Origin: Dimargaris cristalligena
Lineage: Eukaryota > Kickxellomycota > Dimargaritomycetes > Dimargaritales > Dimargaritaceae
Direction: 5' to 3'
Length of the DNA stretch: 57,270 nucleotides
NCBI GenBank assembly: GCA_027576995.1
Contig: JANBQC010000118.1
Location: 1-57,270, forward strand
Position 1 is the stretch's first letter, and each line of letters begins with the position of its first letter. The notes under the pieces are model-generated. The model was given only the letters and a program-made list of their open reading frames with translations, ran no database searches and was not told the origin of the DNA. Shown here in pieces: positions 1 through 10,715 of the stretch. The translations under genes and the position numbers were made by a program.

Positions 1-1086
1 CCGAATTGATCTGGGTATCGTACAAGTACTGGGTGAGCTTAGCCACGACCTCAGTATCGGTTTCGGACTCGAATTGGAAACCCTTGTTGAGCAGAAGGGT
101 CTTGAGTTCCTTGTAGTTGGTGATGATACCGTTGTGCACGACGGTGAAATTGTTATTGATGTTGGAGCGGTGGGGGTGAGAGTTGATGGGCGAAGGCTGG
201 CCGTGGGTAGCCCAGCGGGTGTGGGCCATGCCGGAGTGCATGTTGAAGACCTTTTCGGTGTTTTGGGACTGCTCGTCGACCAGCTTGCGGAGGGCAGCGA
301 CCTTGCCAACCTGCTTGTAGATGAGGATCTCATCGGACTTGTCGCCATCAATGGCAATACCTAATCGGATAATACGAGGAACAACGGGGGCGGGAGGGGT
401 TCGTTAGTATTCGAGAATTATGAAACATATTTTCATCGGATAGCCACTGGGCAACCAATAATCATCGGTGGTCGGCTGGCCCTGTGCGACATTCACCCAC
501 TGTTAAAGTAGCAGTGATTAGCGATGTTATCGCGACAGGGACGGCTCGATGGACTCCCACACCCGTCTCTAAAGAGATGGAAGACATACAGGCCCAACCC
601 CACCTCCCTTCACTCCAAGTGGAAGGGTTGTGTCAGCTCCCTTACCCAAGTATGGGCGTTATCTCCAAACAAAATCTAACAAAAGCTTTATCAGCCATTG
701 CTATTTCCCAAGTGATAATGATACGATCCAAGGTACCAAAGATCCCCCCAATGTCATTTTTTCTCGACTCTCCACGGCCGGCCTACCAAGTGAAACGCGT
801 GGGAGAGGCCAGTGCAGTAGAGAGCAGAATAGGGCGGGATAGTACATTCAGCAGCCAGTAGCCACTCTATGACCACCAATGCCTAACGATTCTCGACGAC
901 TATCTAGCAGAGAGGGTTACTTTGAGGGGAGAAGTGTAGTGCTCGAGTTGTTCATTATCGGGTAAACTTACCGGCAGAGTCGTAGCCGCGGTATTCCAGA
1001 CGGGCCAGGCCGTTCAGAAGAGTCTCGGAGATCTTCTTCCGGTCAACGTCGACCAGGTAGTTCAGGTAACCGAAGATGCCGCACAT
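1..1086 (-). CDS. GFA1: Glutamine--fructose-6-phosphate aminotransferase, N-terminal part (cut by window edge)
   Basis: This enzyme converts fructose-6-phosphate and glutamine to glucosamine-6-phosphate, the entry step to UDP-GlcNAc and chitin. Translation starts MCGIFGYL at 1086 in a CACC-ATG context; Cys2 is the N-terminal nucleophile of class II glutamine amidotransferases. Exon 1 is 972-1086 and ends ...[10 protein letters not shown] at a GTAAGT donor. The intron is 361-971 (611 bp, long for this window), with a perfect TACTAAC branch point at 403-409 and a TTAG acceptor. Exon 2 runs from 360 to the left edge and carries GIAIDGDK, the HTRWATHG motif and NSHPH...VVHNGII, all typical of the glutaminase domain. 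The isomerase (SIS) domains lie outside the window. The longer frame reading upstream to 1344 is CT-rich leader, not protein. Confidence 0.97.
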
Positions 1087-1366
1087 GGTGGTAGAAAATG
1101 GGGGGTATGAAAGTAGGGGGGCGGTGAATGGTACTCGAGGACGAGATGAGGAAGGGGCAGCAGATGAGCTAACAGCGAAACTGCGGAGAGGGGACCTATA
1201 TAGACACAGAGTCGGGCTAAGTAACGAGTTGGAGTGCAAGTACAGAGGATGAGGGGAATTAGGCAAGGATTGGTGAAAAAATGATACAGAAAGGTGGGGG
1301 AGAGGATACAGGGGGGAATAGTGCCAAGAGCGGGAGACGAGCATCGAAGGTCGCGGACGGCTCCGT

Positions 1367-1375
1367 CTTTTTATA
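1367..1375 (-). promoter_or_regulatory. TATA box of GFA1
   Basis: TATAAAAAG on the minus strand, about 280 bp upstream of the GFA1 start codon and followed by a CT-rich leader. It is the clearest TATA match on that side of the gene. Confidence 0.6.
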
Positions 1376-1645
1376 GATTCAGCGGGAGAGCGGTCCGGGA
1401 GGCTCCCAGTCCATAATGAACGGTGCAGATCGCCTCTATTCTGGTTAAGCGATTTCCGTTCCCTCTCTGCTCACCCTCTATGGCTCCGCGGTAGTGTCGG
1501 TCGCCCTATTGTTCTCTCTCTCTCTCTCAAGGAGAAGAGAGGGATTATCCGTGCTTGCTACTTTGTGCAACCCCATTCACGTGACCGTAGTGCAGTGAGT
1601 GGTACTACTCTATACTATGATTCGCCTATATATGTTAAGAAGAGG

Positions 1646-1664
1646 GAGAGAGAGAGAGAGAGAG
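1646..1664. repeat. GA microsatellite
   Basis: An uninterrupted AG dinucleotide tract followed by a G run, upstream of GFA1. Direct observation. Confidence 0.9.
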
Positions 1665-3810
1665 GGGGGGATATTAGCAAAGACTTTACTTCGATTATTG
1701 CTGGTTGGCGAACTTCGGTTTGCGGCCAGCCTACGGAAGATGGTCTTTCTTCCTCTCCGTTAATAAAGAACGGTCGAGAGCTAGTCTATTTTTGCCGCCT
1801 TGATCACCAGTGCAGTGTGGTGGTTGGAACGGTACCAAGCAGTATGGGCCCCGCTTTCATAGGATTTGTTGGAAGGAATTGAGCAGTTTGGTTTTCCGCT
1901 CTTGCTAACCCTATTCCTCAATAACCTCGGACTAATTGCCAGGAGGGTATGCGGCGGCTGGTGCCCTCATTGCTTCATAGTGATCTATTGTTAGTCTGTG
2001 TTTGCCATTAATATTTAGTCGAGCCAGAGTAGTGGCGCAATTGGTTAGTCGTACCATGCATCTAAGACCAAGTGGTTAAGTAGGCGTGGATTTCGGGCAT
2101 CGCAAACTAAAAGGTGTTAAAAAAGATGGTGGCCTAGAAACAGTCTGGTAATGTTTCATTTTTGTATAGTATCCCCAACTAAAGAAGGTTCCGGAGTGGT
2201 TTCTAGGCTAGCGGGATATTGGGAATGACATGAGGTCATTTACATTCAAAATTATCTCGATGTGAATTCAGCCAGTCTTGCCCAGCAGAATGTTTAATCA
2301 AATGGGTCGTGAATAACCCAATGAGCATGATTGCCGAACAATATGTTGGCGAAAGACCTGGGCGGAATGGAACAGCTGGCGGGGTAATTAGCCGGGAGTT
2401 AAGCGGCTGACGAAAAGGACGGAATGCGGCAATCACTATGGTTCTTTTCAGCGGGTTAGCTAGTAGGGAGGGGGGGAGGGATTTGCATATTCAATAGTCG
2501 GGCTAGAGATGATGATCGCCACGCCTGCTTCAACATGGTGGGCAGGCATGTACCCAATGGCAGGCCTACTCCGACTGCTTTAATCCCAATTCAAGGGGAT
2601 GGTCATGGGGTAAGAAGGCGAGAGCTACCTACAATTACAATTTATGGCTGTTGGTCTACGGCATTTTATTCGTGGTTACAGGTATTTCCCACTAGCTGGT
2701 GTATATATATTGTTATGTAATGGGTTAAGTAAGAGAGAGCCACGTCTGGTGGTGATTGGACTGCCTTTTTTGCTGGTTATTTTCACCTCACACATTCCAC
2801 TTGTCAATCACCTCACTGGCCAATGAATGGGTGGGCTGTGCCACCACCGCCTTTATTCAACGCGGTGAGCTCATTGACAAGTGGGTGTGGTTGTGGGGTA
2901 TTAGATTATATTGGGCTAAAATACCTATCCAGTGCTGTTTTTTAATTGCGGGGAGATGCTGGGCAGACGGAAATGGAGGAAATGAAATCCACACAAATAC
3001 ATACATACACACACAGACACACATTCATACCTACATCTATCCATACATACATCCCCCCTTCTTTTGGGCCTAGCAACCGAAGGCCCCTAAAGAACCGGCT
3101 AGGCCATTGGTACGTGTCCCGCCGCCAAATATTCTCTCTCTCTCCACGCGCGGTGCGGACACCCACACCATACACACTCCGCTGTTCTTCCTTATCCTTA
3201 TCGAATCTCATCGGTCCAGGGATGGTGGTGGGTTGCTAACAACCCCCCTATTCTTCTGCCTGTTATAGAGTCCCCTTCGTGTTCTATTTTTACCCCAACG
3301 GACTGGCGGCCCGCTTTATCCCGTCCACTATGGCTGCCCCACTTGCCTTCTTCAGGTTGGCTGCATCTGATTCACCGGTTTATTTTTAGACCGTCGACGA
3401 GGTGGACAAGGTCCAGCTGATTTAATTGGCGAGGGTCCCCCCTGATAGGAATACTAATAATAGACTGGCCGCCCATTGTTCCTGGCAGTCACACAGCGCA
3501 AAGGGATTCAGCTAATAATCCCCTAACCCTTTAGAGCACCCCTTGGCCAATCTCTCCCAAAAGATGCTGCCACGTAAACCCCTATATTTAGAGATAAACG
3601 GCGGAATCAACCGATGAGGAAGGGCCCCACCTGACCAAGTGGTTACCCTAAAGCGATCAGTGCTTCCCCCCTAAAAAAACATCTCTCTTCTCGGGCATAT
3701 TTGGGTACGGAATGCGGAGATGGAGCTATAGTTATAAATAGATACCCAATGGCTGGGCAGCTTGATCTATACTCAAGGTTAGTTATATTTAGATATATAT
3801 ATATATATTG

Positions 3811-3950
3811 ACGAGGTTCAACTAGGCTGTATATCGAAACATCCGTTGGATGAGACAAGCATTATTGGCTTAAAAGGAATTTCCCACCTATTTTTCCAGA
3901 CTTATATCAGTTAAAGCCCTAGACAGCTGGGCTGAATTATACCCTTATAC
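3811..3950 (+). repeat. Dispersed 145-bp repeat, copy A
   Basis: This copy aligns by eye with segments near 7335, 11551, 22771 and (reversed) 51363. Shared blocks in order are GGTTCAACTAGGCTGTAT, a degenerate ATCCGTTGGATG block, TTTCCCACCTATTTTTCC, and GCTGGGCTGAATT near the end. It is preceded by a TA dinucleotide tract at 3793-3809. Confidence 0.7.
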
Positions 3951-4898
3951 ATCTCTAATCAAACTACACCATAGTTATATCCATTAGAGAACAGCAGCTG
4001 CGTAAAGCTATCGGGGTCTATTAAGCTGCCCTGAATTTGGATAAGCCGAGGTACTCGGTGGATGATGCGTTGTTAGTCGGGGATGGCCCTATTAGCAAGG
4101 AAGGAATACCCCCTAGCATGATCTCCAAGTATGCGTTGATATCAACTATCATGGTGCGTATTGGGCGGCGGACGTTAAATTTAGCTGCACCCTGCAGGAA
4201 GTACCCCTGTGGATGACGAACGGTACCATGAAGGCGATTTGGCAAATAGATCAGCACAACAACATGGTCTGCTTTACTCGTCCCTCTTGGCCAGGCCGTG
4301 GCTAGCAACGCACGCGCACTTCAATTATAGCGATTCCCGAATCACCCCAGTTCCTGCCCCTCAGTATGGAACCGCCCCCATTAAAACATGGCCTATTATT
4401 GCCGATGAAATACTCCGTCATTTTCATTAGATGGGCTGGTCTGCGGGAAGGAGGGAGTTGTGGTTTGGCAAAGACCCGGGGTAGTTTTACGATGGGATGG
4501 TTGTGCTAGTCAACATAGTAATAATAATCAGTAAGCTGTGCGATGTTGGCGGTTTATTATGACCGCCCGGCCTTGGTGGCGCAAACATTTTGGTCTCCGT
4601 TTAGTGCGGGGTAAAATGGGCCTATAGAGAGAGAGTGTGTGTGTGTGTGTGGAGGCGAGGAATGTCTTGGCCACATACCCTTCTGAGTTGATTACTGGAA
4701 TGCATTCACTTTTCCCCACAACTTAGTACAAGTTCTCCTTACCCAGTTCTTCTTTACTTTTGAACCCCCGAACTTGAGAATCCCCCAGCTCCTCCTATAC
4801 TTCCACCGTTGCCCAGTTTCCAGGCCTTTCGGTACTTCAGCCTCGAAGAACCCCCTCGCCTTGTCTCCCCGTGTTTCTACTTCCCGCCAGTTCTATGA

Positions 4899-6896
4899 AT
4901 GGACGAATATCTCCCCTCCAACCAATTCTACTTTACGTTTCCGTACCCCGACCAGTCCCGTTCCGAAACAGAGGAGGGCCGGGGGCCCGGTCTACTGGAA
5001 GGCATGGCCAGCCGCGACTACCCTTCGCCCCCTCCTTTAGCCTCGAGTCCTACCGAATCACTGGTGTTCGACTACCAGGCCCACCCCTACCAAGCTGCCC
5101 CTCCTGAACCGCCCGCTCTCCACTCTCTGTCCCTTGCCCTAGTGTCACCCATTACCACCACTACTACTACTGCCACCGCCCTAACCGCCCATGGACTGGG
5201 CTTGTCCAATTACGGAACCGGTGGCAGTGCATCCATCCACGAAGAGGCCTTCAACCCCCACTGGGACGACATGGTCAACTTACGCCAGGCCAACGTGACC
5301 CTCCGCTTATCAAGGGCCTGGTCGGAGGCTGATTCCGTGGTGACCGAGCATTCCCGGTTGTTGGCAGGGGGTGGTGACCCGACCGGGGAAGCGACCCCGG
5401 CGGGCCTTCGTCACCGGGGTGAACTCCCCCCCCGGTCGTCACTGGCTCTCCGACTAGCCGGCTGGACGGACACCTCGTGGAAGCGGTTCCTCCTTTTACA
5501 ACTCTTACCTGTATTGGTGGTGGTGTTTTGGTTCTCCGTCCCCATTCCCGTGGACCTCTGGCCCGGTTATATCTGGCCCGACGACGAGGACCCGTCGGTC
5601 CCGCCAACTACTACTACTATTACTACCACTACTACTAACCCTACTAATACAATGGCTGGATTCCGGGCCACCGATACAGACCGGGGCGACGCGGACGACC
5701 CCTCCATCGGCCGCCCGGCCAAAATGAACTTCTGGTTCTTCCTGCTCTTCTACTACGGCGGCTACAACGCGGTCGCGCTCTGGCTCGTGAACCAAATCTT
5801 CCGCGTCTACGCCCTCAACTGGTGGCCGTCGTCCATGACCGCCTGGTCCGCGAATGTGATGACATGGCTGTCGACCCTGGTGGTCGGGGCCATCATTTAC
5901 TACTGCGCATTGCAGAACCTGGAGAAATTCACCCTAACGTGGGTCCTCCTCACCCTCACTACCCTGTTGCTCCCCGTATTGGTATCCCTGGGCGTTCTGC
6001 GCTCCCAAAACCGTAACCGCCACCGCCATACTTTGACCGAGTTCCAGAAAATCTTTCTGGCGGAAGCCGAATGGCGCACCCCGTCGTCCTACCGCCGCTT
6101 CCTCTGGTTCGCCGTGACGCTATCCATCACTTACCTGGCCCTCCTGGCCGGTGAATATCTGGCCCATCTGTTCCTGTCCACGCTACCGCATACCTGGCTC
6201 GACGGACTCATTTACGTGTATTCGTGGGTCATCACCGTCTTCGTCTTTGGCTACGTCGCCGAATGGATCATCGAGGCCAAAATCCACTCCTGGCCCCTGA
6301 CTATGATCTACCGGTACTACTTCACCCTGATTTATTTCATCTTTTACCGAAGTTTATTCGCCCGTCTACGCTCCCTCGACCAGTTCGTCTTGGTGCAACT
6401 GGGCTCGTCCCTCTGGGTCGTCTGCATTTACCCTATCCGCATGTCCCGCTGGGTCCACTCCCTGCTCGTGTATCTGTTCGGCCTGGAGCGCCCCTACGAG
6501 GACTATGTCAAACACATCAGCCGGACCTTCTTTTTGCGCAACTACGCCGAAAACACCACCATGGTGGCTTTTTTGGCCTCCGTGGTCATCCTCCACTTCG
6601 GTCCCAATGCCCGGTTCTACCCCTATTTTAGTTTCCGCCCCCCGGTGGACGATCACCCCGAACACCAGTACACCCTGGCCCTCACGCTATGGGCTAGTTT
6701 GGCCGTTTGGGCATCGGAATTGGCCGCCAGTTTCTGTACCCGCTGGATCGTATGGCTGTGTTATGGACACGCCATTGGTCGCGAGGCCGCCAAGGACTTT
6801 CAAAGGTACCCCGAACTGGCCCTGGCCATGATCTTCGTGGCTATTCACGTTTTACAAGACATGCTCCTGGCCTTAATTCAGCTCGATTTCACCTAA
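4899..6896 (+). CDS. Polytopic membrane protein of unknown function (665 aa)
   Basis: I do not recognise a named family. The single exon has strong codon bias throughout. Residues 1-190 are a Pro/Ser/Thr-rich, probably disordered N-terminus with a Thr run near 86-92. A first hydrophobic segment lies at about 197-217, followed by a second Thr-rich linker (about 236-250). About ten more hydrophobic segments follow: 277-301, 318-337, 345-366, 400-427, 436-458, 468-485, 497-513, 552-568, 591-612 and 638-658. A conserved-looking loop is WIIEAKIHSWPLTMIYRYYF near 456-475. ATG 4899 is the first Met in a CT-rich leader; Met36 (MASRDY) is an alternative start. The pattern suggests an endomembrane or plasma-membrane protein; the role is unknown. 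Confidence 0.85.
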   Translation: MDEYLPSNQFYFTFPYPDQSRSETEEGRGPGLLEGMASRDYPSPPPLASSPTESLVFDYQAHPYQAAPPEPPALHSLSLALVSPITTTTTTATALTAHGLGLSNYGTGGSASIHEEAFNPHWDDMVNLRQANVTLRLSRAWSEADSVVTEHSRLLAGGGDPTGEATPAGLRHRGELPPRSSLALRLAGWTDTSWKRFLLLQLLPVLVVVFWFSVPIPVDLWPGYIWPDDEDPSVPPTTTTITTTTTNPTNTMAGFRATDTDRGDADDPSIGRPAKMNFWFFLLFYYGGYNAVALWLVNQIFRVYALNWWPSSMTAWSANVMTWLSTLVVGAIIYYCALQNLEKFTLTWVLLTLTTLLLPVLVSLGVLRSQNRNRHRHTLTEFQKIFLAEAEWRTPSSYRRFLWFAVTLSITYLALLAGEYLAHLFLSTLPHTWLDGLIYVYSWVITVFVFGYVAEWIIEAKIHSWPLTMIYRYYFTLIYFIFYRSLFARLRSLDQFVLVQLGSSLWVVCIYPIRMSRWVHSLLVYLFGLERPYEDYVKHISRTFFLRNYAENTTMVAFLASVVILHFGPNARFYPYFSFRPPVDDHPEHQYTLALTLWASLAVWASELAASFCTRWIVWLCYGHAIGREAAKDFQRYPELALAMIFVAIHVLQDMLLALIQLDFT

Positions 6897-7334
6897 TACT
6901 CATTCACCCCTTGGTGGTAGGATATCAGCAATCAAGCGTTCTAAAGGATCAGGATTTTCAAGTTCTCTCGATTCCGGCCCAACCCACTTTCCCCTCTCAT
7001 TGCTCATTTGCATGTCAAAAAAACACATCTAGACTTATCCGTTTTTTATTTGCGTTTGTCAATCATATTTCCATCCCTTCCGGTCGCCTCGCTATTATGT
7101 GTTACGAGTCCTTTTGGCTCCTTCATTTCCTAATATACCTGGACTACACATGCGTAGGCAATGCCGAACCCTATTGTCAACACCCCCCAATATTATTTAA
7201 TTCCTGGACCGCTTCATTGCTCATGTTGAACGGGTTTCAATCTTATATATACTTTTATTATCTATGCTTAATTCTAATGATCTTAACTTTCCAACCGTGT
7301 AAACTATACTCACCTACAATAAATTATTTTTAAC

Positions 7335-7475
7335 ATGTGGGAGGGGCTCCGCCAGGCTGTAAAACGAAATATCCGTTGGATGGAGCAAATGTTACTGGTT
7401 CCAAACGAATCCCCGGCCTATTTTCCCATATATGTAACATTTAATGCCATATACAATTGGGCCCAAGGTCCCTCA
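7335..7475 (+). repeat. Dispersed 145-bp repeat, copy B
   Basis: It carries the block order TGTGGGAG, CAGGCTGTAAAACGAAATA, ATCCGTTGGATG, GCAAATGTTACTGGTT, TATTTTCCCATATATGTA and TTGGGCC. It is one of the clearest copies of the family and sits just downstream of the membrane-protein gene. Confidence 0.75.
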
Positions 7476-9175
7476 TTTCTTTTACCTAACTCAATCCACC
7501 AAACCGCGAGCTTCTAGCAACGTCACTTGCGGTTATGTCTCTCACCCACTATTATTTTAAGTAGCTTCAGGGGGACCCCTCGTTAACTATTCAATATATA
7601 ATTACGACGCTTTAGATATACAAGTGATCTGGTATATAATACTGCAATGTATTGGTTTTGCTAGCTTTATCTAGACCGGTTTGCGGGACAATAGTTCATT
7701 CATTTCCTATATTGATACTGAATTTTCCAACTCTAAACATCCAGGATACCTCCCCCTTTACTTTAAACTAAATACAAATATTAGAAGGAAACATTGTAGC
7801 ATCCTACTGGTCTCCCATTACACATAAATTGCAAACTTGAATGTTGTCAATAAGCCATATCCCTGGAGTTTCAACAGCTGCTTGGTACTCTTACTCAGGA
7901 CCTGTGCTTAACATGTCCGGTGTTATACTTTATATCTAACCTTATCAACACTCGGTTTAGCCGATGACTGGTTGGACTGTGCTTATGATGGAGCTATAAG
8001 TATAATCCCGACCTACATATAATCTCCAACATCACCAGCACAAATGTGGTAGTTTTGGAAAACTATGTAAAATTTGATTCATGACGTATGGGCTGCAATA
8101 GTTTCAAAAATCGGGACCAAGTTATGCCGAGGTTTAACATGCCATTGATAGTTAGACATGGGCAAACCCAGCCTAATATATGGATGATAGGTGTGGGCCT
8201 AGGTCATAGCGTACGTATAAAAGGACGGGCGAATACCTTCCCACAGATGTAGGGCTGAATTGCCGGGGTTGTAGTCTTTAACGGTACAGCCAACTGCGAC
8301 AGTCATCGCTACGCTACGTAATGCAGGCTGGCCGAATACGGGCGAACTATTCAGAAGGGGCTATTAGATGCTTAAGAATATTAAGAGTGTCTACGTTGCC
8401 GACTAGTGTGGGAGTATTGAGGGCCAAGGGGATATCACATTCGAACTAGCAATATTCTAAATGGCGGATTGATAAGTCAAATGGGAATAAAGTGGCAGGC
8501 ATACTTTAGTACGGATTTGAAAATAGCCCCCAATTCTCGCACGAACGGGCAAAGGTTTTGACATGGAACTGCACAAGTTTTCTGGAGGCATAATCGAACC
8601 CCGGCAGACGGTGTATCAAAGAGCGAAGGATTTAGTGGCTATTTGAAATTGCCGGGGGGGGTCTAATTATCTCACACCGCTTAAATCTCCTTCACCCGAA
8701 CCTGGGTCGGAATAGTTTCACCTACCCCGCCTTCGGATTTTGCAAATAGACAACCGTCGATGGGCCTGGCACTGTTTTTGATGAACGGGGAATTGCCACG
8801 GTTTATAAGTAGAGGCATTGCCAAAAATAGTAGTTGGATGACGATGGCGAAGTCGGCGCTACAGGGAATAAGGTCAACGACGATCGTAAGCCACCTTTTG
8901 ATCTGTCAAGCATACGGCCAGGTCGGTTGCTAACCGCGAAGATGTGTTGATCCGCCACCCAAAATTGTGCCTTCGAGCTTGGCGGGAAACTACTAAGTGG
9001 CCGATGGATAGGGTTTGCTATTCAAGCAGCAGGCTAGGTCGGGCATTGCAATGGTCGATTGGATGGCATATTCTTCGTCGTTTCCCAGATCGATGTCTGG
9101 GCCTAGTCGAACCAGACGATACGAAGTGCAATGTAGCCTAGGGCTTACTATACTTCAGTAAATGGCATTGCCGAG

Positions 9176-9185
9176 GATAAAAAGG
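9176..9185 (+). promoter_or_regulatory. TATA-like element upstream of the LRR-like gene
   Basis: GATAAAAAGG, 250 bp before the start codon and followed by a pyrimidine-rich leader. Position and sequence suit a TATA box, but this is inferred. Confidence 0.4.
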
Positions 9186-9434
9186 CAGCCCTCGACTCTC
9201 CAACTAGACCCATCACCACCACACCATAGTTATATTTTGCCTACTTCTACTATTGCTCGATTACCCACCGCCCAAATTTTGATTAATCGCCGCTCACTTC
9301 GGCCCTAGCAGTCTCCACTACAGTTTCGACCATTCCGCCGCCCATTCATTCCCGAATCCAGTCTTTCCAGCTCCAAAACCGGACAGCTCTTAGCGCGCAT
9401 TGCAACATCCAGAACACTCTATTTCAACTCCACG

Positions 9435-10673
9435 ATGAACCCCAACGTACCCAACCAACCCTCAGGCCAGTCTATCCCCGCCTTTCAACCAAATGAGCTT
9501 GATTATACTTTCGTGGCCCGGCTAAACCAATATGCCCGCAACCGGGACATGCTATCCTTTTTTTCGGTCCGTCGTGCCCAATCCCAGGTCCTCCGCCCCC
9601 TTTGCTTTCAACGTATGCGCATGGCAACTAGCACCCCTGATGCCCACGAAATGTATCGCGTTCTTTACAAGTACCGGGACAACATCCATCAGGTCACCCT
9701 CGTCTTGGATAGTGAAACCACCGATGACCTCCTTTTCTGTTCGCTAATTGGCTTGGCTATCGACGCACTGCCATTGCTAAAAAGGCTGGTCATTGAGGTG
9801 TGCCATCCCGCCCTCTTGACTAGGCTTGTGCGGATTCTGGGGCCGTCTATTCAACGAGTCGATAACTTCCAACTAGTTGGTCCCATTCATACGGACTTCT
9901 TCATTCAACCGGGGTCCATTTTGGTTCCAGCGAGCTTGCCTCGTGGGATTGTAAATAGGAACAGGACCCTGGTTCTGGGAGGAAATATCTACTGGTATCT
10001 GCTTGATTGGTCGGCTATATTTAACTGCCACCGGAATCTACAAAGCCTGGTCCTCCAGGATACGACCATTTGGAATATAATGGATGTATTCCACGCAGTT
10101 CAGCAATGCAGTAGCCTTCAAACGGTGGTTCTTCGGCAGCTTTTTGTAAATGTCCCAGTGAGTATGAGGGCACCTCAGGCGGTGCCATTCAACATGAACC
10201 AGCCCATGGCTGGGTCAATTACCAGCCTGGTTTTTCACGAGGTGGCTCTTGGTAGCTCCATTCTGAAAAAGGTAATTGACCTAGTCGGGTTAAATCTATG
10301 CAAATTGCGGTTGACAAATTGTGCCTGTGATGAGCAGGAAATCAACTATGCACTGCGTTTCTGTCCGCGGCTGGCGCATTTCGATTTGTGCCACCGTGAC
10401 AAGGTATTCACCAGGGGTCTCATCCCTAGTGAATTCTCAACAAATACCTTATCGTATATGCGAGTAGCAGTAAACTTTATTGCAATTACGTGGCTGTTTC
10501 CAGCCTTACGAAATCAACATGGTTTACTGCTATTAAGCATTTACAAACCGGGTCGGCCTATCTGCCAGGCCCTTCGCAATGCTCTTCCTCGGTTGAGGAT
10601 ACACTTCCTCACAACCGAGGAATATAATAATCTCGTAAATCGAGATTATTTAGAGCAGGCTGCAGGTGGGTAG
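9435..10673 (+). CDS. Leucine-rich (F-box/LRR-like) hypothetical protein (412 aa)
   Basis: The protein is unrecognised by name. It is a single exon starting MNPNVPNQPSGQ at an ACG-ATG in a CT-rich leader. The N-terminal part contains an F-box-like helical stretch (LNQYARNRDMLSFFSVRRAQ near 30-50). The remainder is a leucine-rich solenoid-like series of short beta/helix units, for example LPLLKRLVIEV, LQSLVLQDTTIW, LQTVVLRQLFV, LCKLRLTNCACD and LAHFDLCH. F-box/LRR proteins usually act as substrate receptors of SCF ubiquitin ligases, but the F-box here is too degenerate to claim that. The DNA at the 3' end of the frame forms several strong hairpins (separate entry). The gene is isolated between two gene-poor stretches. 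Confidence 0.75.
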   Translation: MNPNVPNQPSGQSIPAFQPNELDYTFVARLNQYARNRDMLSFFSVRRAQSQVLRPLCFQRMRMATSTPDAHEMYRVLYKYRDNIHQVTLVLDSETTDDLLFCSLIGLAIDALPLLKRLVIEVCHPALLTRLVRILGPSIQRVDNFQLVGPIHTDFFIQPGSILVPASLPRGIVNRNRTLVLGGNIYWYLLDWSAIFNCHRNLQSLVLQDTTIWNIMDVFHAVQQCSSLQTVVLRQLFVNVPVSMRAPQAVPFNMNQPMAGSITSLVFHEVALGSSILKKVIDLVGLNLCKLRLTNCACDEQEINYALRFCPRLAHFDLCHRDKVFTRGLIPSEFSTNTLSYMRVAVNFIAITWLFPALRNQHGLLLLSIYKPGRPICQALRNALPRLRIHFLTTEEYNNLVNRDYLEQAAGG

Positions 10674-10692
10674 TTGTTACTACCCATCCTGC
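10555..10692 (+). other. Array of four hairpins across the 3' end and stop codon of the LRR-like gene
   Basis: Four inverted repeats follow each other: GGCCT/AGGCC (10555-10559 with 10567-10571), CCTCGGTTG/CAACCGAGG (10587-10595 with 10612-10620), AATAATCTCG/CGAGATTATT with a 5-nt loop (10626-10635 with 10641-10650), and GCAGG-TGGGTAG/CTACCCA-T-CCTGC (10662-10673 with 10680-10692, one bulged T). The last stem contains the stop codon. The poly(A) signal AATAAA follows at 10710. The pairing is read directly from the sequence; a function as an mRNA stability or 3'-end element is inference. Confidence 0.75.
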
Positions 10693-10709
10693 GGTTGCTT
10701 ATTATTTTA

Positions 10710-10715
10710 AATAAA
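10710..10715 (+). terminator. Poly(A) signal of the LRR-like gene
   Basis: Canonical AATAAA 37 bases after the stop codon and immediately downstream of the hairpin array. Confidence 0.55.

Larger units (their letters stand above)
1377..4898. other. Intergenic region without a recognisable gene
   Basis: About 3.5 kb. It holds microsatellites (CT 1513-1528, GA 1646-1664, a degenerate CA/ATAC tract near 2990-3050, GT 4627-4651) and one copy of the 145-bp dispersed repeat at 3811-3950. Short open frames lack homology, splice support or coherent composition. Confidence 0.6.
6897..9434. other. AT-rich intergenic region, no recognisable gene
   Basis: About 2.5 kb with a possible poly(A) signal AATAAA at 7319-7324 for the upstream membrane-protein gene and repeat copy B at 7335-7475. 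An isolated TATAAAAGG at 8216-8224 has no convincing gene behind it; the 65-codon frame at 8944-9141 shows no homology. The last 250 bases look like the promoter and leader of the next gene. Confidence 0.55.

Noticed and set aside
1087..1344. Extension of GFA1 upstream of MCGIFGYL
   Set aside because: The class II amidotransferase needs Cys2 exposed after the initiator Met; the upstream frame is Ser/Pro/Leu-rich CT-leader translation.
2021..2103. tRNA-like stretch with GTGGCGCAATTGGTTAGTC resembling a D-arm
   Set aside because: No T-arm (GGTTCGAATCC-type) or acceptor stem could be paired around it; at most a decayed fragment.
8216..8224. TATAAAAGG as promoter of a gene in the 8-9 kb region
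   Set aside because: No frame with codon bias, homology or plausible splicing follows before the 9.4-kb gene.
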